Assembly (NCBI RefSeq): GCF_000006405.1
Contig: NW_003210321.1
Location: forward strand, 1 to 64,000
DNA length: 64,000 nucleotides
Source of the DNA: Perkinsus marinus ATCC 50983
Lineage: Eukaryota; Perkinsozoa; Perkinsida; Perkinsidae
Direction of reading: 5' to 3'
Shown here: positions 1-10,800 of the stretch, in pieces
Position numbering within the stretch: the first letter of the stretch is position 1
How the letters are laid out: each line of letters starts with the position of its first letter
Notes under the pieces: model-generated
The model's database searches: none
Told to the model about the DNA's origin: nothing
Seen by the model: only the letters and a program-made list of their open reading frames with translations
Position numbers and translations under genes: made by a program

Positions 1-51
1 GTAATCGGCGGAACAGTCACAGACATCAACATGATCGGAAGTTGAATCATC

Positions 52-124
52 GCCCTGCTGGCCCAATGGATAAGGCGCAACCCTCCTAAGGTGGAGATTC
101 CGAGTTCGATCCTCGGGTAGGATA
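52..124 (+). tRNA. tRNA-Arg(CCT), array copy 1, imperfect
   Basis: Cloverleaf with anticodon loop CTCCTAA (anticodon CCT, reads AGG) and T-loop TTCGATC. Relative to the cleanest copy at 1917 it has an A in the anticodon stem that mispairs with G, and an acceptor change that leaves a C:A mismatch. The copy at 1171 has the same changes. It may be impaired or a pseudogene. Confidence 0.75.
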
Positions 125-244
125 AATAAGTTTAGTGAGAATCATTAGAGGACGACTCGATTGAGCTGGCTGTAAACGACACAGTGAGGAGTGAAATTTT
201 GAATGACAATAGGTCAAATGGAGGACTAGTCTAATTCTGTGCAT

Positions 245-316
245 GGGTGTGTAGCTCAGCGGTAGAGCGGCTGACTGTAGATCAGCAGGTCCTCGGTTCA
301 AATCCGGGCGTGCCCT
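245..316 (+). tRNA. tRNA-Cys body with Tyr anticodon GTA
   Basis: The body is that of the tRNA-Cys copies: acceptor GGGTGTG/CGTGCCC, D arm GCTC/GAGC, T-loop TTCAAAT and discriminator T73, a Cys identity element. The anticodon loop is CTGTAGA, giving GTA (Tyr) at 277-279 in place of GCA. The copy 1119 bp downstream (1364-1435) is the same across the tRNA except for GCA. It is otherwise well paired, so it could be transcribed. Confidence 0.85.
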
Positions 317-424
317 TTGAACTTTCGCAAAATTTTCATCAAGGAATTTTCGAGAGGTAGAGTAATCACTCATGTAATCGGCGGAACAGTCACAGACATC
401 AACATGATCGGAAGTTGAATGATC

Positions 425-497
425 GCCCTGCTGGCCAAATGGATAAGGCGCCACCCTCCTAAGGTGGAGATTCCGAGTGCGATCCTCGGGTAGGGTA
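425..497 (+). tRNA. tRNA-Arg(CCT), array copy 2
   Basis: Anticodon loop CTCCTAA is intact. The T-loop reads TGCGATC, so the position that normally becomes pseudouridine 55 is G. That may weaken folding and box B. The acceptor stem is intact. Confidence 0.75.
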
Positions 498-617
498 AAT
501 AAGTTTAGTGAGAATCATTAGAGGACGACTCGATTGAGCTGGCTGTAAACGACACAGTGAGGAGTAAAATTTTGAATGAAAATAGGTCAAATGGAGGACT
601 AGTCCAATTGTGTGTAT

Positions 618-689
618 GGGTGTGTAGCTCAGTGGTAGAGCGGCTGACTGCAGATCAGCAGGTCCTCGGGTCAAATTCGGGCGTGCCCT
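618..689 (+). tRNA. tRNA-Cys(GCA), array copy 2
   Basis: Anticodon loop CTGCAGA, anticodon GCA, discriminator T. The T-loop begins with G in place of T54 and the T stem has an extra G:T pair. The acceptor stem is intact. Confidence 0.8.
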
Positions 690-797
690 TTGAACCTTCG
701 CAAAATTTCCATCAAGGAATTTTCGAGAGGTAGAGTAATCACTCATGTAATCGGCGAAACAGTCACAGACATCAACACGATCCGAAGTTGAATCATC

Positions 798-870
798 GCC
801 CTGCTGGCCCAATGGATAAGGCGCCACCCTCCTACGGTGGAGATTCCGAGTTCGATCCTCGGGTAGGGTA
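798..870 (+). tRNA. tRNA-Arg(CCT), array copy 3
   Basis: Acceptor, anticodon and T stems are intact. The anticodon loop is CTCCTAC, with A38 changed to C, a single difference from the consensus copy at 1917. Confidence 0.8.
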
Positions 871-990
871 GATAAGTTTAGTAAGAATCATTAGAGGACG
901 ACTCGATTGAGCTGGCTGTAAACGACACAGTGAGGAGTGCAATTTTGAATGAAAATAGGTCAAATAGAGGACTGGTCAAATTGTGTGCAT

Positions 991-1062
991 GGGTGTGTAG
1001 CTCAGTGGTAGAGCGGCTGACTGCAGATCAGCAGGTCCTCGGTTCAAATTCGCGCGTGTTCT
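991..1062 (+). tRNA. tRNA-Cys(GCA), array copy 3, decaying
   Basis: The anticodon GCA is kept. The 3' acceptor strand reads CGTGTTC, so most of the acceptor pairs are wobble pairs, and the T stem has a T:C mismatch. It is the most degraded tRNA-Cys in the array and is probably a pseudogene. Confidence 0.65.
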
Positions 1063-1170
1063 TTGAACTTTCGCAAAATTTTCATCAAGGAATTTTCGAG
1101 AGGTAGAGTAATCACTCATGTAATCGGCGGAACAGTCACAGACATCAACATGATCGGAAGTTGAATCATC

Positions 1171-1243
1171 GCCCTGCTGGCCCAATGGATAAGGCGCAAC
1201 CCTCCTAAGGTGGAGATTCCGAGTTCGATCCTCGGGTAGGATA
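1171..1243 (+). tRNA. tRNA-Arg(CCT), array copy 4, imperfect
   Basis: Matches copy 1 (52-124), including the anticodon-stem A and the acceptor C:A mismatch. The shared defects show that copies 1 and 4 are related by the 1119-bp duplication. Confidence 0.75.
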
Positions 1244-1363
1244 AATAAGTTTAGTGAGAATCATTAGAGGACGACTCGATTGAGCTGGCTGTAAACGACA
1301 CAGTGAGGAGTGAAATTTTGAATGACAATAGGTCAAATGGAGGACTAGTCGTATTCTGTGCAT

Positions 1364-1435
1364 GGGTGTGTAGCTCAGCGGTAGAGCGGCTGACTGCAGA
1401 TCAGCAGGTCCTCGGTTCAAATCCGGGCGTGCCCT
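1364..1435 (+). tRNA. tRNA-Cys(GCA), array copy 4
   Basis: Well-paired cloverleaf, anticodon loop CTGCAGA, T-loop TTCAAAT, discriminator T73. This is the cleanest tRNA-Cys of the array and the sister of the GTA-anticodon copy at 245. Confidence 0.93.
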
Positions 1436-1543
1436 TTGAACTTTCGCAAAATTTTCATCAAGGAATTTTCGAGAGGTAGAGTAATCACTCATGTAATCGG
1501 CGGAACAGTCACAGACATCAACATGATCGGAAGTTGAATGATC

Positions 1544-1616
1544 GCCCTGCTGGCCAAATGGATAAGGCGTCACCCTCCTAAGGTGGAGATTCCGAGTGCG
1601 ATCCTCGGGTAGGGTA
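1544..1616 (+). tRNA. tRNA-Arg(CCT), array copy 5
   Basis: Anticodon CCT. One anticodon-stem C is replaced by T and still wobble-pairs. The T-loop carries the same TGCGATC change as copy 2, which lies 1119 bp upstream. Confidence 0.75.
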
Positions 1617-1736
1617 GATAAGTTTAGTGAGAATCATTAGAGGACGACTCGATTGAGCTGGCTGTAAACGACACAGTGAGGAGTGAAATTTTGAATGAAA
1701 ATAGGTCAAATGGAGGACTAGTCGAATTGTGTGTGT

Positions 1737-1808
1737 GGGTGTGTAGCTCAGTGGCAGAGCGGCTGACTGCAGATCAGCAGGTCCTCGGTTCAAATCCGGG
1801 GGTGCCCT
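1737..1808 (+). tRNA. tRNA-Cys(GCA), array copy 5
   Basis: Anticodon GCA, discriminator T. The 3' acceptor strand starts with G where other copies have C, leaving a G:G mismatch at the inner acceptor pair. Otherwise intact. Confidence 0.8.
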
Positions 1809-1916
1809 TTAAACTTTCGCAAAATTTCCATCAAGGAATTTTCGAGAGGTAGAGTAATCACTCATGTAATCGGCGAAACAGTCACAGACATCAACATGAT
1901 CCGAAGTTGAATCATC

Positions 1917-1989
1917 GCCCTGCTGGCCCAATGGATAAGGCGCCACCCTCCTAAGGTGGAGATTCCGAGTTCGATCCTCGGGTAGGGTA
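1917..1989 (+). tRNA. tRNA-Arg(CCT), array copy 6, intact
   Basis: The cleanest tRNA-Arg in the array: acceptor GCCCTGC/GTAGGGT, anticodon stem CCACC/GGTGG with loop CTCCTAA, T stem CCGAG/CTCGG with loop TTCGATC. It lies at the array edge, where concerted homogenisation should be weakest. Confidence 0.93.
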
Positions 1990-2043
1990 TATAAATTTAA
2001 TGAGATTCATTGTGGAGGATGGCTCGATTGAGCTCGCTGTGAA

Positions 2044-3487
2044 TGCCTCTCGTAGAGGTGGTCCCAACAGTGTGTTGGCGACAGACTTAGTGATGTAACC
2101 GCAACGCCGTACCAGTCCGGCTTAGGCACTTACAACAACTGTGACACAGTTACTGTGTTCTGAAAACATCAGAGTTGATACCGCTGGTTGTCGGTACCCG
2201 CCTAGTTCCGTTTAGAGCAGGGTCTTCCATAGTATACTTTTCTTATGAGGACTCTACCACTTATCCAACAAAACAATCGGTGCACCTACTATACCAGTGA
2301 AATGTTGATTACAGAATGGGAGGGGATGCTAGCCTGTAGAGATGAGTTGCTGCTATAACGTGCTTTCCCGCTGCTCAACTTTCCGTTTTCTTCCGCTCGT
2401 GTTGGGTGACCGACAAGGTCGAGAGTCCTCAGGAATATCCACGCTACTCATGCAACGCAGTACAGCGAAGGTCCACTTGTCTATGCCCCGCCACGTCGAC
2501 TCGTCAAGACAGCACTCAGCCAACCGTTGCAAGCCATTCTTCGGTGGTACGGGAAGGGAGCTCAGGCGCCCATAGATCCATTGTCGTTGCTTCAGCGCAT
2601 TGGGAGTATCAGTGGCTTGGTCCCGGCAGGATGTACCGCCCTTCAAACTTTCCACCAGTACTTCTTTCGTTTGTGCCCAGTACCTACCAAGAGCACTAGA
2701 AGAACAGATCACCTTATTCCGCAACCGAGACACCTAGAGACTTTTTCAACCACAGTGACACTGTGACAGTATTTTTGGTCCACCACAACTTACTCATCGG
2801 GGCATCTTAAGCCCTCCGCGAGCATTTTCAAACATATCTTCGCTTGCTCAGATCCATTTGCTATCGCATCACGATCAAAACAGTCTGCGGTAACACTTCG
2901 ATCGGCTACCAGTTCAAAGGATGCCAATACTGACCTCGGAATTTTTCGAAATCTCCTTGGGCACGTGCGTTCTCCTCTTCCTTCACTAGATTCTGCGGTG
3001 TGGTCACCACTGAGGTAGACAATCTCTCGCCCTCCACGAGAGCATGACCAGCATCGCCTAGACAAACACAACACTCAGGCGGGCCTCATCTATAGCAGCT
3101 CCACCTTACCCATTCCTTCACATGCTATCGTAGACTGTTGCCGATCCTCCGACCCGATGTCTGAGGCAACCCTTCCCTCTGTATCCGCCACGGATGCTGT
3201 CATTAAAACCAAAAAACGTCGCCCTATTACGGCATTCCAACGTAGCCCAGCTGGAGAACGCACGGCTGTGGCAATACCCACAACCAGAAAAAGGTGTTGC
3301 TTTCAATGACTACATACAATCACCTTCGAAATAACCTAGTGCCGATACGGACTGATAAACTCAATATACGATCTTGTATTGAGAAGCATCATTCTATTGC
3401 ATGCTGCAGGTGATTGCAAATAGTACGATAGACAACTAATATGACTCACAGTCTTCCTTCTGCATTGTAAAAGAGTATATATCATTA
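2044..3487. other. No recognised gene between array and kinase
   Basis: Short ORFs occur on both strands (the longest is 126 codons on the minus strand at 2353-2733), but none resembles a known family or shows a convincing exon chain. It may hold untranslated regions or a lineage-specific gene. Confidence 0.4.
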
Positions 3488-5918
3488 CTATACGCGTCGT
3501 ATGTAGGGATCATTAGCAGCCTCGATGACATCGGGCCGTAGTTGACGATCGTAAATTAGTAACCGTTGAATGAAGCTCTGCAGGAGATAACTCCAGCAAA
3601 GAGACTAAATGAGTATTGACCAACCTTAGCTTCTTTCGAGACCCGACCGCTCTGAGGGAACTCCACGCCATGAGCGTTCTTGATCGTCCCAGCTCTTATA
3701 AGATGATCTTGACTAATCCCATGACCTGAATGACATCATACAAAAGGCGGCCGACTTGAGCGACTCACCAAAAGGCTTCCGCGCGAATAGCAGCTCATAA
3801 AATATAACGCCGCAGCTCCAAACGTCCACCTTATTGCTGATCTTAGCGGCCGAAGTGTCGAAGCATTCAGGAGGCAAGTACCAATACCTGCATGACAAAC
3901 GTGACCAGCAGTCCAGGACCACTACCAGACTACGTCCCAGTGCCGAGAGAGGTGAGCTCCACCGTGTCGTGGTTTTGATGTTGATCCACTTGCTTCGACA
4001 AACCAAAGTCCGTTATTTTAATATTCCCCTCGTAATACCTGCACGAGCTATCCCTTCAGCAAATGCCGTACTCACTTTACATGAGGTTCCCTGGCTTCAA
4101 ATCGTAGTGAATGATCTTATGACCAGCACTGTTCATGTATCTACGTGCAGCCATACTGTGGTCAACGTTCATGCTGGGTCCATACCGCAGTCCACTGAAG
4201 ACCTGGACCATGATGCCCCTGGCCTCCTTCTCCGGTATCGGCCCATGAGCCTTCAGGTAAGTGTCGAGATCAACGCCCTCACAGAACCTCAACAAGGACC
4301 AGTCATGCCCACCCAGCTAGACTAGGACCGTAGGACCTTACTCGAGGACTGTACCGAAGGAATGGCAGTCTATAGGGAAGTAGTCGTACAACTGTATAAT
4401 TCGACGGTGCTTCAGCCTCTTGTGAATACCATACCTAGCCTCACCCTAGTGTCTGACCGAGAGCCCCACAGCGACTCACTCTCGCCATGTGTGTCTAACA
4501 TAAGCCTCACGAGCCACCTCGGTCATGTCTGGGCGAATCTGGTGGATCTTCACAGCGACATAACTAAGAGTAAACAGCCGTCCTCCGAGACCCTACTGAA
4601 CAAGCCAACTATATGACCTGTGGGTCTCCAAATCATAAGCCTTGAATACTTCCGAGAATCCGCCCTTTCCAATCATGGTCATCAACTGGTACCTGATCCC
4701 CCAGTGTCGCTATTACAGTTGCCAATCCCTGAACCACTGCTGCAACAATCACCTCCCCGGAAGGAGGCCGTCAGTGCTCTTCCCCAGACAGGGGTAGTTG
4801 CCAAAAGCACTCTGCTCATGGGAGTTGCAGGTCCTGAGCTCCTTGTTGAACAACGTCCTCTCGGCATGCAGTCGATTCTCCCGCTCTACCAAGTCGGCTT
4901 CCGTCTATCCAAGAGAACAACAACAACATAAACACACAACGCTGGAGTGACAACAACAATGACCTTCTTCAGCGTCATCTCCATCATTTGTATATTCTCC
5001 TTAGCCTCGTGGATCTGGTATTCAGCCTCGTCAGTGGGCAGCATCTAAACCTCACCAAGCTCATCAACATCCCTCCTCACGAACACCTCACATCCGCCAA
5101 CCCTAGTATCTTAGTATTAGTGTCCTCATCCTGGACCATAGCAGACGAGGAGGAAGAGACCTCAGGTGCGGCAGTGGCGTTACCCTCCGTATTCGCACGA
5201 GCTCGGCGTATTCTCAAGAGCCTGTTAGCCCACTCCTATCGACTTCCACTATAGCAGGTCTACTACTTCCTATACTGTGTCTTCTCCTCGTCCAGCTGTG
5301 CCTTAAAGGACTGTAGCCTCTTATGGGCATCCAGAATGCTCTTCTCCTCTGTACCCCCCTTCCAGTGATGCCCAGTGGCACTGAGCCCATACACAATGGT
5401 ATCTCTTCGACTCAATAGGCTCGGCCCACCTCCTAGTAGACGGCATGAGCTTCCCTAACCGTTCAGCTTGTTGCTGCAACTCCTTTTTGTTTTCCAAATG
5501 CATTCGCCTGAGGTACACCGACACCGGTGAACTCAGTCGCTAACCCAGCACGTACTGTGACATCTGTTTGAGTATTTCCCTCATGTTAGCCGCAGCTCGC
5601 TTGAGGGTGTCTCTGAAGTCCTTCACTTCTTGAATGTGCCTTGACAAGGGATCTCCCCAGTCCTGAGCACCGACAACGTCTTCTACCTCTCGCGTTCCCC
5701 AATAAGGCTCTCGTTGAAGGACTGACAGTCCAACAGCTCCCTCCTCAGCCTGACACCACTCCCAATAGACACGGCCCTCCACCCCAGGGGGCGGCCCACT
5801 TTTGAATGTCATGAGCAGTAAGCGATAGTTCATCGTCATCCATCGAGCCCTTCGAATCAGAGGCCTCCCCACTGTCACTGGACCTTGCCCCTGCCCAGGG
5901 GAACTCGACAAGCTCCAT
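3488..5918 (-). CDS. Tousled-like serine/threonine kinase
   Basis: Predicted nuclear kinase of the Tousled-like family, which phosphorylates the histone chaperone Asf1 in chromatin assembly. Reading down the minus strand there is an acidic N-terminal region, a coiled coil near 5430-5520, the glycine-rich loop GKGGFSEV near 4650, AVKI with the catalytic Lys near 4560, the hinge region FCEGVDLD, catalytic [10 protein letters not shown] near 4090, DFGLSK near 4000, the activation-segment motif WYLPPECF and the family motif ISNKVDVWS. The C-terminal exons 3769 down to 3488 join cleanly through two short introns and end ...[11 protein letters not shown] in place of HRD is normal for this family. 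The start (ATG at 5918) and several 5' splice sites are tentative. Confidence 0.82.
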
Positions 5919-6713
5919 CACCGGCGAGCTCGGCGCCGTCTAAGAAGTTAACGTGAACCCCACGAATGTCCAAAGTAAGTGGTAACACCCCAGTAGTGGT
6001 ACTGCTAGGCTTCGAGACGGGGGCAAGGAACCTTCTGATAGATTGGGCACCTAAACGGCGGTGCCCATTCCCACACAGAGGAGCGTCCTCCTACTACTAC
6101 TACTATTCTTATTCCGAGGGCTCGTCCTGCCTCGCTTGGAAAGTTGGTCCCTCTAAAAAGCTTCGCGACTAGAGAAGATGACGGAGAGGCTCTAGGAAGG
6201 TTACCCGTACAGGGGTGAAGTTCTTCCGTTTCCGCCAAGTATGCTCGCTCTTAACCATGGCTACTGTCTTACGTCCTCTAACGCTGTTCTCATCAGGCAC
6301 CTCTTCCGCCACTGTCGGAGGCTTCGATATGGTGGAAGCTTCCATTAAAGGAAATGTGATATCTCCACTACTGAGACAGTATTAAGCCATAAAACGAAGT
6401 TAACCAGGGAATTCTCCCGCGATGGCGTGTGACAACAGCAGTCGAGCTCGAAGTGAGAGTCACCACCGAGTGAACCGATCGGCACATGGTCGCAGTCGAG
6501 ATGTTAGCTCCTGGATACCGAGCAGTAGATAATGGTTCAAATTAGCCCGACATCCTCCCTTCCTCGGCATCCTAGGAGCACACTACTGGTACCTCCTCAT
6601 TATGGTCAATCAACGACCCTCAAAGTTTCTGGCAGAAACTACCACTCACATACCTTCGACCACAATATTCGGAAAGGAACCTCAACTCCAGAAGAACTCA
6701 GTATTGGAAACAC
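5919..6713. other. Intergenic, no gene recognised
   Basis: Region between the 5' end of the kinase and the 3' end of Rpn13, both on the minus strand. It should hold the kinase promoter and 5' untranslated region. A short CTA-rich run lies near 6090. No conserved ORF was seen. Confidence 0.4.
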
Positions 6714-9235
6714 TTAATCAGCACTTGGCATATCTTCATCGGCCTTCTGGGCAGTATCAGAAGGCTGAGAGGACCCCTCCTCCCTATACTTCTTCTCCAG
6801 AGCTTCACAAAGGCTTTCAAAGGCTGACAAACAGCATCCATATTGGAACGAGAAAGCATCGAGGAGATCTTACGGTCAGCGTGGGAGTCCAATACAGAGG
6901 CATCCAGCTCTAAAGCCTGGAAAAGGGCGAGGACGTTCTCCGAGTATCTAATTCAGAGGGAGACAAGCGTCAGCCACTGAGCAGCAGAGTTGCTTGCGAA
7001 GGCCGTCCACTATACTACATGGCCTCATCCATACGCCCCATAGCCTGATAGAACTGAGCACTGGTGATGGTATCCTTAAGGGTGTGCCCTTCAGGGATCT
7101 GGTCCTTCAACTGCTTGTTGCCTGGGGAAGATATTGTGTAAGTGGGGATCCACGATATCAGACAAAAGCCCTTCTACACGTAAGTGCGGACCCACGATAT
7201 CAGACAAAAGCCCTTCTACACGTAAGTGCGGACCCACGATATCAGACAAAAGCCCTTCTACACGTAAGTGCGGACCCACGATATCAGACAAAAGCCCTTC
7301 TACACGTAAGTGCGGACCCACGATATCAGACAAAGGCCCTTCTACACGTAAGTGCGGACCCACGATATCAGACAAAGGCCCTTCTACACGTAAGTGCGGA
7401 CCCACGATATCAGACAAAAGCCCTTCTACACGTAAGTGCGGACCCACGATATCAGACAAAAGCCCTTCTACACGTAAGTGGGGACCCACGATATCAGACA
7501 AAAGCCCTTCTACACGTAAGTGCGGACCCACGATATCAGACAAAAGCCCTTCTACACGTAAGTGCGGACCCACGATATCAGACAAAGGCCCTTCTACACG
7601 TAAGTGCGGACCCACGATATCAGACAAAAGCCCTTCTACACGTAAGTGCGGACCCACGATATCAGACAAAGGCCCTTCTACACGTAAGTGCGGACCCACG
7701 ATATCAGACAAAAGCCCTTCTACACGTAAGTGCGGACCCACGATATCAGACAAAAGCCCTTCTACACGTAAGTGGGGACCCACGATATCAGACAAAAGCC
7801 CTTCTACACGTAAGTGCGGACCCACGATATCAGACAAAAGCCCTTCTACACGTAAGTGCGGACCCACGATATCAGACAAAAGCCCTTCTACACGTAAGTG
7901 GGGACCCACGATATCAGACAAAAGCCCTTCTACACGTAAGTGCGGACCCACGATATCAGACAAAAGCCCTTCTACACGTAAGTGCGGACCCACGATATCA
8001 GACAAAAGCCCTTCTACACATAAGTGCGGACCCACGATATCAGACAAAAGCCCGTGTAATAGAGAGTGCGGACTTAATATTCTACACGGAGCCATAAGAG
8101 AGTAATTGAGCAGACAGTAAGTATTAAGAGACGGGCCCTTCTACCTTCCGGGTCTTCAGCCAATTTTGCCAACACTTCCTTAGTCAAGACGTTACGCAGC
8201 GGTGTCGGGTGAATCTGACGTTGACTACCGCTGTATCGACGGGTCAGTTGCTTCCCCTCCTCTCTACCCTAGGACGAACTCGCACCCCTGCCTCGTCCAA
8301 CCGATGGGCTAAGATCCAAAACGCTGCAGCCTGGGCGAATCTGGCAGGGAACTTGCCGACCCGGAGGAGGAGGAGGAGAGGTAACCTACTGCTCCTCAGT
8401 TGGTCTGAAGTCGTCCTGTTCGGCCATGAGTCTATCCATTACGCTGAGGCCGCCGCCCTGCTGAGAGGAAGAAGAGGTGGACCTGGGTGGTGAACCGGAG
8501 ACCCTAATCGACAGCAAGAGCCAACTACCTTGAAGGGAAGGGGATACTAGTCGGTGGTGGGGGCGCGGCCTCTGAGGAGGAGGAGAACACTGCTATAGAG
8601 GGATGGCCAATGGGACTACCCTCCATCACAGCATCCTGATCAGGCTCACTCTGGGCCCTGTCGAGAGCCTTATTAAATTTAACCACCAAACGAGGCTCAT
8701 CAGTGGCATCCTCGGCTTGCATCCAATACCTACCATCCAGTGGAGGAAGAGACACGACTCCTTGAGTAGTACAAATGTCGCTGGTCTTTGATTCGAAGGA
8801 CGTAAACTCGTCCGGTGGTGCACTGGGGGACTGGGTCCAGTCTGAGGGGGATCGATAAACGAGTCGTTGAGGTAGGTAGATAGAAACTCCTCTTGAGACG
8901 CCCGAGAGACTTCACCTACTTATCGCCTTTATCAGCCACGAAAGACTCCTCAGGTCCTGTAGAGTCGACATCACAACCGTCCGACCTGATAACGAGTAGC
9001 CCCAACTAATACTATTCATACTACCACGCTTACCTCAGGACGAATTCGACCCGCAAGCACCCATCGTCACACTCCACCAAGCGAAGGATCCCACGTCTGT
9101 CATCGGGGGTTACCTATGGGAGAGGTCTCTTCAGAGCCGATATGACTGCATTACCGTACGACCATCCCTATTCATCTTGCCGGCCAGCAGATGCACTACT
9201 TCGCGAGTCACCTTGTAGGTCCTAGAGGCCGCCAT
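6714..9235 (-). CDS. RPN13: Proteasome ubiquitin receptor Rpn13/ADRM1
   Basis: Subunit of the 19S proteasome cap that binds ubiquitin chains and recruits a UCH37-type deubiquitinase. Eleven exons can be joined: 9235-9155, 9113-9034, 8985-8920, 8841-8773, 8729-8529, 8482-8390, 8340-8268, 8214-8145, 7121-7019, 6947-6874 and 6823-6714. They total 1020 nt, or 339 aa. The N-terminal half is a Pru domain, with GKMNRDG, RRGILRLV, PQCTTGRVYVLR and YWMQAEDA in the family order. The C-terminal half is a DEUBAD domain starting NVLTKEVLAKLAEDPEG, and the protein ends in a short acidic tail. It is shorter than human ADRM1 (about 407 aa), mainly in the linker. Introns are 41-78 nt except the 1023-nt one that holds the minisatellite. 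Confidence 0.92.
7141..8057. repeat. 42-bp minisatellite inside an Rpn13 intron
   Basis: About 22 head-to-tail copies of a 42-bp unit; the last is partial. Variation is almost limited to two sites (aaaagccc/aaaggccc and gcgg/gggg). The array fills most of the 1023-nt intron 7122-8144 of Rpn13. Because 42 is a multiple of three and the unit lacks stops in several frames, ORFs of over 300 codons appear on both strands; they are artefacts. On the plus strand each unit contains GTAAGT, but the gene is on the minus strand, so these are not its donor sites. Confidence 0.95.
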
Positions 9236-9929
9236 GGTACGATCCACTATAGTGGTAACTACAAGCGATGTTTAGACTTCAGTGGGCTTGTGACAAGTGC
9301 AGTCTTATGTAGGACTTTCACTGCCAGGACCCCATACGCGGTTTTCCGGAGTAATCACAGAGTTGCGTTCAGTGAACACGCTCCTTAAAAACTTCGGAAA
9401 AGGTGGAGTGCTCTCTTGTGATGCGTTTTTGAAATCTTCTACTGTGCCAAGGACTGCATCGCTCCGCCCAGTGCACGACTTGCATGTAATTATTCTTGTA
9501 CTTAGTCACTTTGTAGATGCCCACATCTCCTCGCAACGACGTCGGAAATGCGCCCTGTGGGATTCGAACCTTCGCGAGCGGGTTGCATGGGGGTTCTCAG
9601 ATTCTCGTAGCTCGACTCGGGTAGTTGTCTAGTCGGCGAACCATCCCAGCCGGTCTCAGTTAGAAGTAATCTCTCCGCTATGGCAGTAATCAGTGGTACG
9701 CTAGTAGTCTTCGGGATACCCCACGTGCTTGAACTGAGGATAAGAGCCTTATGGACTACAGGGCCCCTGCATATACCGTTATCGGAATGGCTTTCGGGGG
9801 CACTCCTCTGGCAGGGGACTCCGGGGAAGGTCGCCGAAGAACATGATTCCGAATATGCAGGATATTTTGGCAGATCGGAGATATCGCATATTTAGTTTGT
9901 CTTAATAATATCAACATGGCGTCCGCCCC

Positions 9930-10800
9930 CCAAGGGTCATCCGCCAAACCCTCCCATCCGTCCTCCTTCTGGTCATTGGTCTGCCATGGTGTCCTCCCCA
10001 GCGAACTCTTGGATGTGTTTTCGGGCCGTAGATGCGTTGAGGAAGCAGTTGTCGATGCATATATCAGCCTTAGGAGTGTAAGCGGCTACCGTACAAGGAT
10101 CTCTCCCTTTACCGTTCCCTTCAGTTTCTTAGTAACGACACTTCTCTGACAGAGGTCATGTCCAAGTGGGTTATCTCTGTAAGGAATGACCAACTCCTCA
10201 TGTGGTCACCATGATGACCCCTTAGGTGCTCTCCATTGCTATACAGTGGTGCTATTCGATAGTGTATTGGCTCTCTTACTGGCTCAAATTTTGGGTATCT
10301 TTGCTGGTCTTGCTCATACCACAACTTTCTCAACTCCTAGACTTCCTTCAAGACGTCATAGAAACATTCATTCTGGAATGGATCATATCAGGCGGACCGG
10401 TTGAAGGTAATCGACTTTCCCTACTGCGTATTTCCTCTCCACTTCTTCCGCATCATCAGATACCGAGGCCTACCGACCAGGGGTCCTTCTTGTCACCTTG
10501 GACCCCGGCAATTCCCCTCTTGCCCGCAGCTTGCGGGAGACATCGTTGAGGAAGAGGGTTCATCTGCGGGGAATATCCGGGCCATCGACCTCCCGCTTAC
10601 AGCCGTGTATGGATGGTAGTGCGGTGCTTTGTTATTGCCAAGCTTGTGGAGTATCGCTTTCCTCTCAGAGATTGACTTAATCATGGTTGATTGTATGTAT
10701 AACCCGGCGGCCCTTGAGGATCCCATCAAGTTACCCTCGACCGTTGCCAAGGCCGTCCGCTGCAAGTTTGTGATGTCCATCATACAGGAGTTCATCGGGT
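9930..10800 (-). CDS. Unidentified multi-exon gene (tentative)
   Basis: Several minus-strand stretches look like real exons. One near 10510-10570 encodes LNDVSRKLRARGELPG, one near 10360-10400 encodes NECFYDVLK, and one near 10285-10340 encodes ELRKLWYEQDQQRYPKFEP bounded by AG and GT. I do not recognise the family, and the exons cannot be joined with certainty. A start at 10795 (MNSCMMDITN...) is possible. The charged, tryptophan/tyrosine-bearing composition suggests a small soluble or mitochondrial protein, but that is a guess. Confidence 0.3.

Larger units (their letters stand above)
1..2043. repeat. Tandem tRNA array, 373-bp unit
   Basis: A 373-bp unit is repeated head to tail about 5.4 times and is cut by the window start. 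Each unit holds one tRNA-Arg(CCT) and, 193 bp further on, one tRNA-Cys. tRNA-Arg starts lie at 52, 425, 798, 1171, 1544 and 1917, and tRNA-Cys starts at 245, 618, 991, 1364 and 1737, so the period is exactly 373. Units 1-3 resemble units 4-6 more than they resemble each other, which gives a higher-order period of 1119 bp. Homology fades after the last tRNA-Arg, near 2043. ORFs across the array are by-products of the tRNA sequence. Confidence 0.95.

Noticed and set aside
86-1793. Repeated minus-strand ORFs of about 70-122 codons in the first 1.8 kb
   Set aside because: They are read across the tRNA genes and spacers of the tandem array and recur only because the unit repeats.
7141-8057. Possible CRISPR array
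   Set aside because: The units are contiguous with no unique spacers, in a eukaryotic intron.
6994-8105. ORFs of over 300 codons on both strands encoding 14-residue repeats
   Set aside because: Created by a 42-bp stop-free minisatellite; the region is an intron of Rpn13, whose flanking exons join in frame.
9550-9640. Possible minus-strand tRNA around GGTTCGAATCCC
   Set aside because: The T stem does not pair around the loop and no matching acceptor or anticodon arm was found; at most a relic.
10226-10549. Hydrophobic plus-strand ORF resembling a membrane protein
   Set aside because: The minus strand of the same stretch carries better exon candidates with splice signals, and the hydrophobicity is a reverse-complement effect.
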